From: Neodiprion pinetum
Taxonomy: Eukaryota > Arthropoda > Insecta > Hymenoptera > Diprionidae
Length of the DNA: 64,000 bases
Assembly (NCBI RefSeq): GCF_021155775.2
Contig: NC_060232.1
Location: forward strand, 37,941,089 to 38,005,088
Direction: 5' to 3'
The notes under the pieces are model-generated. The model was not told the DNA's origin. It worked only from the letters and a program-made list of their open reading frames with translations, and did no database searches. Below, piece by piece: positions 51,938-63,123 of this stretch; positions within the stretch are counted from its first letter, which is position 1; each line of letters starts with the position of its first letter. The position numbers and the translations under genes were made by a program.

Positions 51938-52332
51938 TGTAATTACAACCTAGAAAAATTCAGCAAAACAGGTATCGTTAAAAAAAAACAGTTTGAATAT
52001 TGTTGGGATTACGAAAAACGAAAAATTATTGTCGATCCTTTTTTGGTTATTGCAACGCAAAATCAGTTTCTGAGGTTTACTGTACTTTTTTAGTTAAACA
52101 AGGCTTTAACGTCAATTTATTCTTGCACAAGCGTTAAATTTTCGCAACGGTTGCAAGAAAATATAGCAACAGTGATCGTAATGAGAAAGAACAGTAACGG
52201 ATACCAGACTTTTCGGTAACGGCTGGAAAACTAATTTTCATTTTCTACCTAGAAATATATTTTTCGATCGTGGTAAAAAATGAAAATAGTCAAGGACTGA
52301 GCGGTAACCGGAAGTAAAAATTTCTCTCAGTG
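51938..52332 (-). mobile_element. family A element, copy 6 (first end eroded)
   Basis: The CACTGAGA end is no longer readable, but the ATTACAACCTAGAAAAATT word corresponds to the subterminal TTACAGTAACTAGAAAAATT of other copies. The body continues to an intact TTTCTCTCAGTG end. It lacks the GGTACGCGTAACCATTTTG block, and the GACTTTTCGGTAACGGCTGG insertion is shared with copy 1, so copies 1 and 6 form a subfamily. Confidence 0.85.
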
Positions 52333-54860
52333 CGAGAGGCAGGCACGTGACACGAAAGGGTTTCTTGTTAGGTGTAATTTTCAATTTCAATATCGTCGCT
52401 TCGCCACGCCGCAGACGATGTAGAGAAAGCATGGAGGGGGGAGCGATATTTTATAAATATTCAGTACGTTGAATTTGTTTTTAATATTTATTCCTCAACG
52501 GACAAGCATCGTGTTTTATTATCGTACATGCAGAATGTATTACCTACCGTCTATCGGTATGTACGATATGTTTATAATATATACCATAACAAAATCGCAA
52601 TTTGTGTAATTATCTGCAACTGCGTGGCTGTTCTAAACTATCAATCAAGATCACCGAGACGCCGTCAGAGATCTTTGCGCAAATGTCAATCGAGATTTAA
52701 CAATAAGCAGAATCACATTTGAATAATCATAATCGCAGGCTCTACGCAGCGGTTCGCAAGTTTGATGTGTCTATGCATAATACATCGCTTTGTATCGTGT
52801 ATACGATACATATGTGTTTGTAATATTACGAACTAACAAATCGGATATTTCATATAACGTGTTATCAACTGGGAAAATAAGGCGAAGCAAGTACGATAAC
52901 AAAGATATAAATAAGAAAAAAAATTTTTATTGTACATAAAAAATGTCGCATTTATAGTTGTTCACAAGATGTGGAAAACGTAAGAGCAACAAAAGATATC
53001 AAGAGACACTTTGCATTACAAAAAGGAAAAATATTACTTAGACCTGCGCAACGTTTGCGATGATTAGTTTACTTACGTTTTGCACAAATTCGCTCGTAGA
53101 AAATAATTTTTTTACATATCCACCGTATCGACTGCAGGATAGAATGCGGTCGAACGAAGTGTGCAAAGACGCAAGAGTAGTTAAAAGTGTTACGATTATT
53201 CGAGTACATGTGTAATAAAAGTGAGCCGTAAATTTGATAAATCAACCATACGTGCGGTGATAAAGTTATAAGTGTAATTATCGCGAGAGGATTAAGATTA
53301 TCGAGACAAGAGTGTAAACAATGTGCGTTCAGTGTTCGAGCAGTAGTTAGAATCCGAAAAATATAAGTGGTTAAATAGAAAAAAAGCTTGTTCCAAACGT
53401 CTGTATATAACTATCTGTATATACATATCTATATGTATACGACGTACATGCCGCAGCGTTAAACGTGTTTGAAATTTACGAGTCAAAACAATCAATAACC
53501 TTTCATAGCATTGTAGCAGTACCGAGGTGTGTAACTTGATAACCCTGCAGCAGCTTTTTGCGCTGCCTATACTTATCCCTCAATTCTGACAGAACTCGTA
53601 AATTAACTTACTTACATACTTCGCGCTTCGCTCAAACTCGGGGAAAAATTAATAATCGCAGGCTCGGGTCCGCTTGAGTGATAGGAGAAGAAAGCTGACC
53701 CGAGATTATTGTGTAACTTGTTAAAAATGCTGGTGAAATCGACGAGAAAATTTAAACTCCAGAATCGAACTTCGGAATTATCTGTTATTGAAACATGCAC
53801 TCTTGTGAATCGAAAAACTTTACTAAATTTCACCGAATCTGTGAAAACTGAGAAAACTTGGACGAAGACTCGAGATGTTGAGAACTACTGCCGACCGAAG
53901 TCTCGTACTGTAAACTCAGCAAAATCGTCTGCGCAGCTGTACATGCATAAGGTGAAAAACAATTCTCGGTAAATTTGGTCAATTGCATGAAACTTTTACC
54001 TTGCGGCAAATAATTGCACGTTTCGCGATGCTTGAGAGGCGTTGCAATAAGGGTCATTGGCACACTTTCCAACTGATGTACACACACACACACATATGCA
54101 TACGAATAAAAAATACCTAAACATTTGCACACCTGCATTATTATATTATATTTTCACCTTCACGCTATGTTGCGTTTCTTCTCTTGAATTTATTCAATTC
54201 CATTTCCAGCGGCTGAAAGCAAGTAGATTTTTAATTCTTGCCTCGCCTTCGTTCGTGCGTATTAAAATTATACCACATGCGAAAGTAACGCGTTTTCTTT
54301 TTAAAATTGGAGATAAATTTTTATCGTGAGATCTTTGAAATAAAATAAGAAAAAAAAAAACAAAGAATCCAGTAACTCTGATATCCAATTTCGAACAATT
54401 GTTTTATCAACTATTTTCATAATCGGTAAACTAATTGACTGACCGAAGCTGCTGAGCGTTCGTACACGGCTGTAAATATTGAGAAGTCGCGTACGGTAAA
54501 AGAATGTAACGGAGCTCGGCGACTGTTTAGACTTGAATTAAACATTGACTTAGCAACGTGCACGGCGACTCCGAGAAGACAAAGAACCGAAAATGCTCCG
54601 AGTGTCGTAGAGTTTGGAAAAACCGACGGTCACTGGAAGTTAGGAGCCGTTCGAGGTGGCTGCACGCACGGCATAGTAATAAAGTGTTATAATCCTGTTA
54701 CACCCGTCTCGAATATCAATTTATCGTCCATTGTTGTTTCTGCTTGGCGAAACTCCATGCACTTTGTACAACTTGTATTGTACTATGTACGTATGTATGT
54801 CGAGAGTCGAATAAATCGAATATCGAAAATAAATATGACGGCGCTCATTTCACAGAACTA
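52333..54860. other. AT-rich non-coding DNA, no gene seen
   Basis: No coding or repeat signal is recognised in this stretch apart from A/T runs. Confidence 0.5.
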
Positions 54861-55193
54861 CACTGAGAAAAATTTCATTTGTCGTAGTGACTAGAAGAAT
54901 TGAGTAAAACAGGTGTCGTTGAAAAAATTGTTTGAATATTGTTGGGATTACGAAAAACGAGGTACGCGAAACCATTTTTCGCTATCGTCGATCCTTTTTT
55001 GGTTATCGCAACGCAAAATCAGTTTCTGAGGTTTAATCTACTTTTTTAGTTAAACAAGGATTTAACGTCGATTTATCGTTGCACAAGCGTTAAATTTTCG
55101 CAACAGTTGCAAGAAAATATCTTTCCGATTGTGATAAAAAATGAAAATAGTTAAGGACTGGGCGGTAACCGGTACTGAAAATTTCTCTCAGTG
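54861..55193 (-). mobile_element. family A element, copy 7 with internal deletion
   Basis: Both ends are intact (CACTGAGAAAAATTTCATTTG and its counterpart TTTCTCTCAGTG) and TA lies directly outside both (54859-54860 and 55194-55195). This is the best evidence that the family duplicates a TA target on insertion. About 70 bases, from the GCAACAGCGATCG block to the first hairpin arm, are missing compared with other copies. Confidence 0.9.
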
Positions 55194-57057
55194 TAACAAC
55201 CTCTTCTTTCCAATCCATATCACTGCTCGACCATTTTTATTGGCACCTAAAATCTCTTTTCGGATACTTTCAAAAAAATTATGCGATAATCGCAGCGCGA
55301 GCAAAAATATACACGTAAAAATAGTGAAATTACACTCGGCGTAAATTTTTTTTAACTTTCTTGCAGGGTGAAATAATTTCGTAGTTAAGCCCAGATTAAT
55401 CGAAGACTTAGCGAATGTTGTAACGAACCTACTATAAATCACGTGACGCGTGAATTCAGCAAGCCAGAAAATAATCAAAATGGCCGCTGTAAAAATGCCT
55501 ACCATTCAATTCGAGGTACACGATTGGTTCCAGAATTCACCGGCGATCATCAAGATTCGGACTAATTCAGGTTACAAAACACCATCATAGAAAGAATAGC
55601 TTAATTGTACATTTACTGTCACCTTCGGTGACACTCTCGAAACTCAAAATTCAGCCTGCAAAGTACATCATTGTAACATTGCGAATTTGTGATTTTTTGA
55701 TCCAGCCGATTTGTGTATAAATATAGGAAAATCGTTCCTCGGAAGAGTTCAAATTTTACGAATCACATACTTCGTCACATCAATTGCAACCGAAAAAACG
55801 AAGCGCTGATGGTATTCAAACAACGGAGCTTCTTGCTCCCACGAACTGGTTTGTTTTGTTGATAAAATTTGGGTTGATTTATCTAAAATCGAAAGGCTCT
55901 TGAAATCAAATTTTTCTTTCACACAACGAAGAATCTAGTTGTCTCTACACTTCATTTTTCTAGGTACAGTACCGGTTACAGTCCATCAACTTCTTAGCCT
56001 TCACGCTGCACACCGGGGTCAAAATAATCCCACGGCATGTTCACCTTAAATTCCACATAAAAAGTATCCAAAATAATCTGATTTGATCCAAGATAAATTA
56101 TGAAATATCGTAAAAATCGTTAATTCTTTCTTATTCCAAAAATTCAATCTCACTCATTCGCAAAACAAATACCTTTTTCCTATCTCGGAGTATGTCCATA
56201 TTTTGTTTCTTTTTGTTTTTTTGTTCTTCTTGAAGCTAAAAATTCAGTGAGTTACGATTCATTTCCCTTTATTTTGTTGTTTTATGAATTTCTTCACCAC
56301 ATTCGAAAGTTAAGTTCACCAAAGATATCCAACTCGCCTTGAAATATCATAATTAAAGAGTATCCCAGAATTTTTTTCAAATTATTCGAATAGATATCAC
56401 CGTTTCTAAGCAATGATTTTTGACGTGGAGTCTCGAACGATCTTAGTTCGACACCGGTGTTACAAACAATAGGTATGCCGCGCAATGGTTAATTCTAATC
56501 TCAGCTCTCTCCTTTCCTCTGAATCAAGGCAAAAAAAAAAAAAATAAATAAAAATAAAAAATAAACAAAATAAAAATGTATACACATATAATATAAGAAA
56601 AAAAACAACGTGAAAGATTGAAAAAAAAGTCGCTCGATCCGCGATTCTTTCGGCACGAAGGGGGCAGCACAAGGGAAGCAAGCCTGAGGGGAGAAAAAGG
56701 GGGGCAATCGACCACAACTGCCGTCTGTCGCGGGGATTCCCTACGCCCCCTATCACGCATGGTCGATTTCCAGGACGTGGAAGGGCAGAGGCAAGGCTGC
56801 CGACCTTGCAGCAACAGCAACAGCAACAGCAACAGCGGTAACGGCACCGTGTGTTAACCCTCTTTCCTCTCCCTCCCCCGCGCTCTGTACTTTACAACGT
56901 TAGGATAAGGGCAAAAGGGGGGTGGGGGGGGGGGGGTCCGAAATGGGGCACGGGATGCACGATGGAGTTATTGATTTTTCTCCTTCTCCCGCGTGCTTGT
57001 GCGTTTGTTGTGCACACTTTTACACATACGCGCAATCGTGCACAGACACGTGAAAAA
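55194..57057. other. non-coding DNA, no gene seen
   Basis: 55200-56450 is AT-rich and unique. A/T runs lie near 56529-56600. A hexamer microsatellite (AACAGC)n lies at about 56809-56836, and a G run is centred at 56930. GC-richer DNA from 56630 onward could be the promoter side of the candidate gene at 57058, but no TATA or initiator stands out. Confidence 0.45.
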
Positions 57058-57604
57058 ATGGCGGACGTGCCCCGTCTATGGGATGGAGGTGGGGGGTATT
57101 TGCTCACTTCGCCGATATGGGCGCAGACAATTCTTCGTGCCCTCGTGCGAAAGAATAACGGCATTGGATTATACGAGATGTGTGTGTATATATATATGTG
57201 TTATAACTTGTAGTTTATATATACGTGTATAATCTTCGCACTTTTGCAGGCACGGAGTTGCGGGGGGCGATTCTGCCTTTCGCTCATGCATGGGGGATAA
57301 GAAAGAGGGGGCGTCTAGTGTCGCGGGCGGTATTTCCACGCGATGAGGAACATCGTGTAATGTATGGCTGCGATTCTATATGCGCGCGTCGTTTATTTCA
57401 TCTTGATTACGAAGCTCAGCTGCGGAAATGGATGGAGAAAATTGATGTCACCAATCGCGTTATCTTCTTTATAGGAGAAACTGTGAGTTCTAATTGTAAT
57501 ATATCGCTTTTGCGAGTAACAAGTTTCGCGGATATTATAGAATATATTTTGTGATAAAACCCTTGTACCGATCATATTCACCTTTTTTCTTATTTCAGAT
57601 GTGA
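57058..57604 (+). CDS. candidate small three-exon gene of unknown function
   Basis: An ATG at 57058 has a good context (AAAAAATGG). The coding path is 57058-57181, 57250-57482, then 57599-57604 (ATG TGA), giving 120 residues. Splice signals are T|GTGTGT (weak donor), CACTTTTGCAG|G (good acceptor), ACT|GTGAGT (good donor) and CCTTTTTTCTTATTTCAG|A (strong acceptor). Introns of 68 and 116 bases are normal insect sizes. Exon 2 is open in only this one of three plus-strand frames. The protein starts MADVPRLWDGGGGYLL and has a charged, aromatic second half (RLFHLDYEAQLRKWMEKI). No signal peptide, transmembrane helix or known domain is recognised. The 3' region overlaps decayed satellite-like sequence. 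It could equally be chance splice sites around open frames. Confidence 0.33.
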
Positions 57605-57699
57605 GAAGTACGATGCTTACTTTATTTTCAATCGAGTATTCAGCCGGTGGATTGGAAACAGCAACTCGACTTATCGTCATGGTTTCTTATCCTGTCGCT

Positions 57700-58803
57700 T
57701 CATCGTGATCGACGACCACGGCTTCGATTCACAACAATGGGCCGAATAATTAGAACAACGGTGATTAAACTACCCGATATGTGCTTTCGACGGTATACAC
57801 TATGGTGCGACGAAGAATTGATTCCAACATTTTCATAATTGTTGAAATTTTCAGCACAAGTCCGAAGGGGTTGGCCTTCCTTTCTTCAGGATTTCTTCAC
57901 CAAAGACCTTTCATCTCTGAATCCATTCATACGACTTTGCCTAGACTAACCAGATATCAAGGATTCCAAAAAAGGCGTTCCAATTATCGTGGTATTAACA
58001 ACTGACAAATTGCGAATAAAATATTGGAAAATTCAATTATTTATTCGTTTCAATCCAGGTTACAAAAAGTAGCAGCGATACAGTATCAAATGTAACATAT
58101 CGTATCTTGCAGGGGTGCGTTGCGCTTGTACGCAAGCCAGAACTTAAAATATACTTACTAACTACGACAATGACTGTCTAATATAATATTTTTCATATTC
58201 TGCTTAATATAATATATACTGCAATCCTTTGTGTTGTTCTAATGTTCAAACATATTACGAAATGTTCAATGTTAACATACTTTTGGATTTCTTTTCGACT
58301 TTCACTTAGTACTATTAGGTAACTTGTTAAAATACTACACACTGACACCCCAACACTTGTATTAAGATTGAGGCGTATTAAATAAACAGCTAAAACTTGG
58401 TAGTTATATATTCGTGACTTTTCTTACCGACCTTTTCACAACTCCTGTGCAAATTTCCCGTATTTTGGTCGAAGCTCTTGATACATTGGTAAAAGAGGTT
58501 GACCTTGCTTTTTTGGCGTTTTTGGATACGGACATTTTTCCATCTGAAATCGATTTGTAAGATTCTTCTGAGACTGACTGAACCCTTAAGAATGCGCTGA
58601 GGATATCAAGAACAGAGTTGGACCTGCGATTGGGAAAATTGTTGAACAGTTCCTGGTTTTTGCAGTTGCCGCTCCTCGGCCGTTGATCGCAGCGTGTTCG
58701 ACCTTGGCGCAATCAGGTCCTCTCGTAAAATTACGTCGATATAGCGAACGGATGATGCAATTCAAACATTTTTCGGAATCGTCATATTTTCACCAAAAAT
58801 CCT
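57700..58803 (+). repeat. decayed monomers of the 335-bp satellite
   Basis: Landmark words of the satellite occur in order but with much divergence. GAAGAATTGATTCCAACATTTTC, then GAAGGGGTTGGCCTTCC at about 57864, matches the unit junction. At 58493 AAGAGGTTGACCTTGC repeats it, and the CCGTTGATCGCAGCGTGTTC word follows at about 58680. Spacing from 58493 to the next landmark (58804) is 311 rather than 335. A stretch of unrelated AT-rich DNA (about 58010-58420) lies between the two decayed units. Confidence 0.7.
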
Positions 58804-61650
58804 AAGGGGTTAGCCTTCCCTTTTTTTAACCAAAAAATCTTTCGTCTCGGAATTGATTTGTATGACCCTTTCCCGACCAACTGGACCCCCAGGAACTCAG
58901 AAAACGCAGCGAAAAGAGCCTGGGACCAACAGCAGAGGAATGACGGCGAAAAGATTTTCAGCTGAAAAATGTGAAAAAGACAGGTTCTCGTTTTTTGGTT
59001 GTAACTGTTGATCCGTTGCTCGCAGCGTATTGGGACTGCGCTTAATCGATTCCTTTCGCAAAACTACGTCGGAATAGTGCCACAAAGAATTTATTCCAGC
59101 ACTTTTAAAAATCGCGAAAATTTTCGCCAAAAACACAAAGGGGTTAACCTTCCTTTTTTTTTGACCTAAAAATCTTTCGTCTCAGAATTAATTTGTACGA
59201 CTCTTTCCCGACCAATTGGACCCCCAGGAACTCAAAAAACGCAGCGAAAAGAGCCTGGAACCAACAGCAGAGGAATGACGACGAAAAGATCTTCAGCTGA
59301 AAAATGTGAAAAACACAGGTCCTCGTTTTTTGGCTGTAACTATTGATCCGTTGCTCGCAGCGTATTGGGACTGCGCTTAATCGATTTCTCTTGTAAAATT
59401 ACGTCGGAATAGAGCCACAAAAAATTTATTCCAGCACTTTTCAGAATCGCGAAAATTTTCGCCAAAAATACGAAGGGGTTAACCTTCCTTTTTTTTTGAC
59501 CAAAAAATCTTTCGTCTCAGAATTAATTTGTACGACTCTTTCCCGACCAATTGGACCCCCAGGAACTCAAAAAACGCAGCGGAAAGAGCCTGGGACCAAC
59601 AGCAGAGGAATGACGACGAAAAGATCTTCAGCTGAAAAATGTGAAAAACACAGGTCCTCGTTTTTTGGCTGTAACTGTTGATCCGTTGCTCGCAGCGTAT
59701 TGGGACTGCGCTTAATCGATTCCTTTCGCAAAACTACGTCGGAATAAAGCCACAAAGAATTTATTCTAGCACTTTTCAGAATCGCCAAAATTTTCGCCAA
59801 AAATACGAAGGGGTTAACCTTCCTTTTTTTTTGACCAAAAAATCTTTCGTCTCAGAATTAATTTGTACGACTCTTTCCCGACCAATTGGACCCCCAGGAA
59901 CTCGAAAAACGCAGCGGAAAGAGCCTGGGACCAACAGCAGAGGAATGACGGCGAAAAGATTTTCAGCTGAAAAATGTGAAAAAGACAGGTTCTCGTTTTT
60001 TGGTTGTAACTGTTGATCCGTTGCTCGCAGCGTATTGGGACTGCGCTTAATCGATTCCTTTCGCAAAACTACGTCGGAATAGTGCCACAAAGAATTTATT
60101 CCAGCACTTTTAAAAATCGCGAAAATTTTCGCCAAAAACACAAAGGGGTTAACCTTCCTTTTTTTTTGACCAAAAAATCTTTCGTCTCAGAATTAATTTG
60201 TACGACTCTTTCCCGACCAATTGGACCCCCAGGAACTCAAAAAACGCAGCGGAAAGAGCCTGGGACCAACAGCAGAGGAATGACGACGAAAAGATCTTCA
60301 GCTGAAAAATGTGAAAAACACAGGTCCTCGTTTTTTGGCTGTAACTGTTGATCCGTTGCTCGCAGCGTATTGGGACTGCGCTTAATCGATTTCTCTTGTG
60401 AAATTACGTCGGAATAGAGCCACAAAGAATTTATTCCAGCACTTTTCAGAATCGCGAAAATTTTCGCCAAAAACACAAAGGGGTTAACCTTCCTTTTTTT
60501 TGACCAAAAAATCTTTCGTCTCAGAATTAATTTGTACGACTCTTTCCCGACCAGTTGGACCCCCAGGAACTCAAAAAACGCAGCGGAAAGAGCCTGGGAC
60601 CAACAGCAGAGGAATGACGACGCAAAGATCTTCAGCTGAAAAATGTGAAAAACACAGGTCCTCGTTTTTTGGCTGTAACTGTTGATCCGTTGCTCGCAGC
60701 GTATTGGGACTGCGCTTAATCGATTTCTCTTGTAAAATTACGTCGGAATAGAGCCACAAAGAATTTATTCCAGCACTTTTCAGAATCGCGAAAATTTTCG
60801 CCAAAAATACGAAGGGGTTAACCTTCCTTTTTTTTTGACCAAAAAATCTTTCGTCTCAGAATTAATTTGTACGACTCTTTCCCGACCAATTGGACCCCCA
60901 GGAACTCAAAAAACGCAGCGAAAAGAGCCTGGGACCAACAGCAGAGGAATGACGACGAAAAGATCTTCAGCTGAAAAATGTGAAAAACACAGGTCCTCGT
61001 TTTTTGGCTGTAACTGTTGATCCGTTGCTCGCAGCGTATTGGGACTGCGCTTAATCGATTTCTCTTGTAAAATTACGTCGAAATAGAGCCACAAAGAATT
61101 TATTCCAGCACTTTTCAGAATCGCGAAAATTTTCGCCAAAAACACAAAGGGGTTAACCTTCCTTTTTTTTGACCAAAAAATCTTTCGTCTCAGAATTAAT
61201 TTGTACGACTCTTTCCCGACCAATTGGACCCCCAGGAACTCAAAAAACGCAGCGGAAAGAGCCTGGGACCAACAGCAGAGGAATGACGACGAAAAGATCT
61301 TCAGCTGAAAAATGTCGAAAATTCAGGTTTTCGTTTTTTGACTGTAACTTTCGATGCGTTGATCGCAGCGTATTGGGACTGCGCCCAATCGATTTCTCTC
61401 GCAGAATTACGTCGGAATAGTGCCTGAAAAAATTGATTCCAGCACTTTTCAAAATCGCGAAAATTTTCGCCAAAAATACAAAGGGGTTAACCTTCCTTTT
61501 TTTTTGACCAAAAAATCTTTCGTCTCAGAATTAATTTGTACGACTCTTTCCCGACTAATTGGACCCTCAGCAGCTCAAAAAACGCAGCGAACAGTGCATG
61601 GGACCAACAGTAGAGAAATTATGAAGCAAATTTTCTGTTTTTCGGTTACA
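58804..61650 (+). repeat. tandem satellite array, about 335-bp monomer, 8.5 units
   Basis: The landmark AAGGGGTTA(A/G)CC begins at 58804, 59138, 59473, 59808, 60143, 60478, 60812, 61147 and 61481, with spacings of 334-335. Central units look highly similar by eye. The last full unit and the trailing partial are more diverged, as are the decayed units upstream. 335 is not a multiple of three, so the repeated short frames on both strands cannot form a long protein. Each unit includes CCCAGGAACTC, ATCCGTTGCTCGCAGCG and a T run of about 8. Confidence 0.95.
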
Positions 61651-61677
61651 AAGGGGTCAATGGTTGTTGGTTCATAG

Positions 61678-62035
61678 TATTTATTTATTTTTTCATCGTA
61701 GTGTTGGGAAACAGATCGTAAAAGGCAATTACCAGAGATACAATATTGTAAAAGATCCACACATATACTTATGTGTAACATTCCCACAGCTAAGAAACTA
61801 GACCTAAGACCACATCTGGCCTAAAAAAATACACACGGATCGCGAAAGCAAAAATCACAAAAAGGAAACACCAACAGTAACGATCATTAACTGTACCGAG
61901 ACTCTTCAGTCTGGAAAAGATGCAGATAAAGTTCACGCTTAAACGCGGCAAGAGTCGTAACAGACATAAGTTCGCCCGGAAAACAATTTCAATGTTGAAC
62001 GCCAGTGATGGCCAAGGAATCACCGGGCTTGCCTT
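61678..62035 (-). mobile_element. 3' end of a 5'-truncated non-LTR retrotransposon
   Basis: On the minus strand, a short frame ends in FPGELMSVTTLAAFKREL followed by YLHLFQ and a stop soon after. This is the arrangement at the reverse transcriptase C-terminus of many CR1/Jockey-type elements (LP-x-x-x-R...S/T-L-x-x-F-K-x-x-L-x-x-x-L-F). About 240 bases of putative 3' UTR follow, then an A-rich tail with ATAAATAAATA (complement at 61678-61696). An upstream in-frame stop shows the copy is dead. It abuts the right edge of the satellite. The family assignment is inferred from this short motif only. Confidence 0.4.
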
Positions 62036-62335
62036 GCTTTTGCTGCAAGTCTTCAGCCAGACACATCTCGTCTTGAAATCAGAATCACATCGATATAATT
62101 ATTGCGCAGTATACACCGCGTGCGTAAAATATTTATTGACCGCGGAAACTGGGAAGGCCGAATGAAATTCAGCGGGGTATATTGCACAACATGTAATTGC
62201 ACGTCGTATTTCTACTTGGAATTTCTCTAAACCACAATTTGTATTCGTCGATCTGCTCGTATATCCATTCTCTTAATATGCAGTGGTCATGTAGTGAAAA
62301 TGCTCTTTTCAAACCTCAAATAACAGTATATTTAC

Positions 62336-62509
62336 CACAGGCCTTGCTTTATTCAGCTGGCTTGTATTACAGCCGCCATGAACATTTCTAGAAAAGCCCA
62401 TATTAGGGAAACATTCACTTGTGTTCAACTTGCGGTGTGCTGTATCACAAAAGTTATCCATAAAATATTTGTGCTGCGCAGAATGTGGTCCCGCATAATT
62501 GTCCGGACC
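62336..62509 (-). CDS. candidate isolated internal exon, unknown product
   Basis: This is a 58-codon segment on the minus strand. It is bounded by an acceptor-like TGATTTTCAG|G and a donor G|GTAAAT, and both boundaries fall at codon phase 0. A further good donor, TCTG|GTAAGA, lies 126 bases upstream (62635), as expected for a preceding exon. The peptide (starting GPDNYAGPHSAQHKYFMDNF, later with CDTAH, SECFPNMGF and GGCN) is low in simple repeats and has several cysteines. The frame also stays open through the proposed upstream intron, which weakens the exon reading. I do not recognise the family, and a transposon remnant is an alternative. Confidence 0.25.
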
Positions 62510-62764
62510 CTGAAAATCACAAAATGGTTTCAAATTCATTCTCACTTCAAATCGATGGATAAGAATATCTGGAAAGCCTAGAACGTTAAAAAATTCAATG
62601 ACTAAGTATAATTGATGAAAGGAAAACTTTCTTACCAGAACGATCACAGTTTGGCTGTATTTTTCTGCTTCTTATCGTTCAGAGAATTCAATCCAATTTT
62701 TATCAAATTGATTACAGATATCTACCATCAGCAGAAGTGATTTCGAGTGGCTCAAGGCTGAGAT

Positions 62765-63123
62765 CAAACGTACAGTTCAGTCAAAGAGCTGTAAAGGCAG
62801 AAATACGATGTAACGAAAGTTTGAAAGTACAACTGAAGTCAGTCGAGTTGAATTTTTGTTGAAATAATAATTTATTAACAAAGAAAAAAACTTTTTAAAA
62901 CCATAAATTTCAGACACAATATCACAATTATTCACGATCTTTAATTTACCTCATCGTCGAATCATTTCTATAACCCACTGATCGTGAGAAAAATCGCGTA
63001 GTTTGGACGAATTTTTCATTTCAACGATGATTTAATACACAGACATGTAACGATAAATATCATTTCAGGTAAACGAAACTGGATGAACTTTCCTCACAGC
63101 TCTTTGGCTGGACTGTACTTTTG
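62765..63123. mobile_element. candidate 359-bp element with 28-bp inverted ends (family E)
   Basis: 62765-62792 and the complement of 63096-63123 match at 25 of 28 positions (core GTCAAAGAGCTGT and ACAGCTCTTTGGC). The interior is AT-rich and non-coding. No second copy or clear target duplication is seen in the window, so it is a MITE-like candidate only. Confidence 0.5.

Noticed and set aside
58897..61473. Recurrent 60-120 residue frames on both strands of the satellite
   Set aside because: They are the same monomer translated repeatedly. The unit length of 335 breaks the frame at each repeat.
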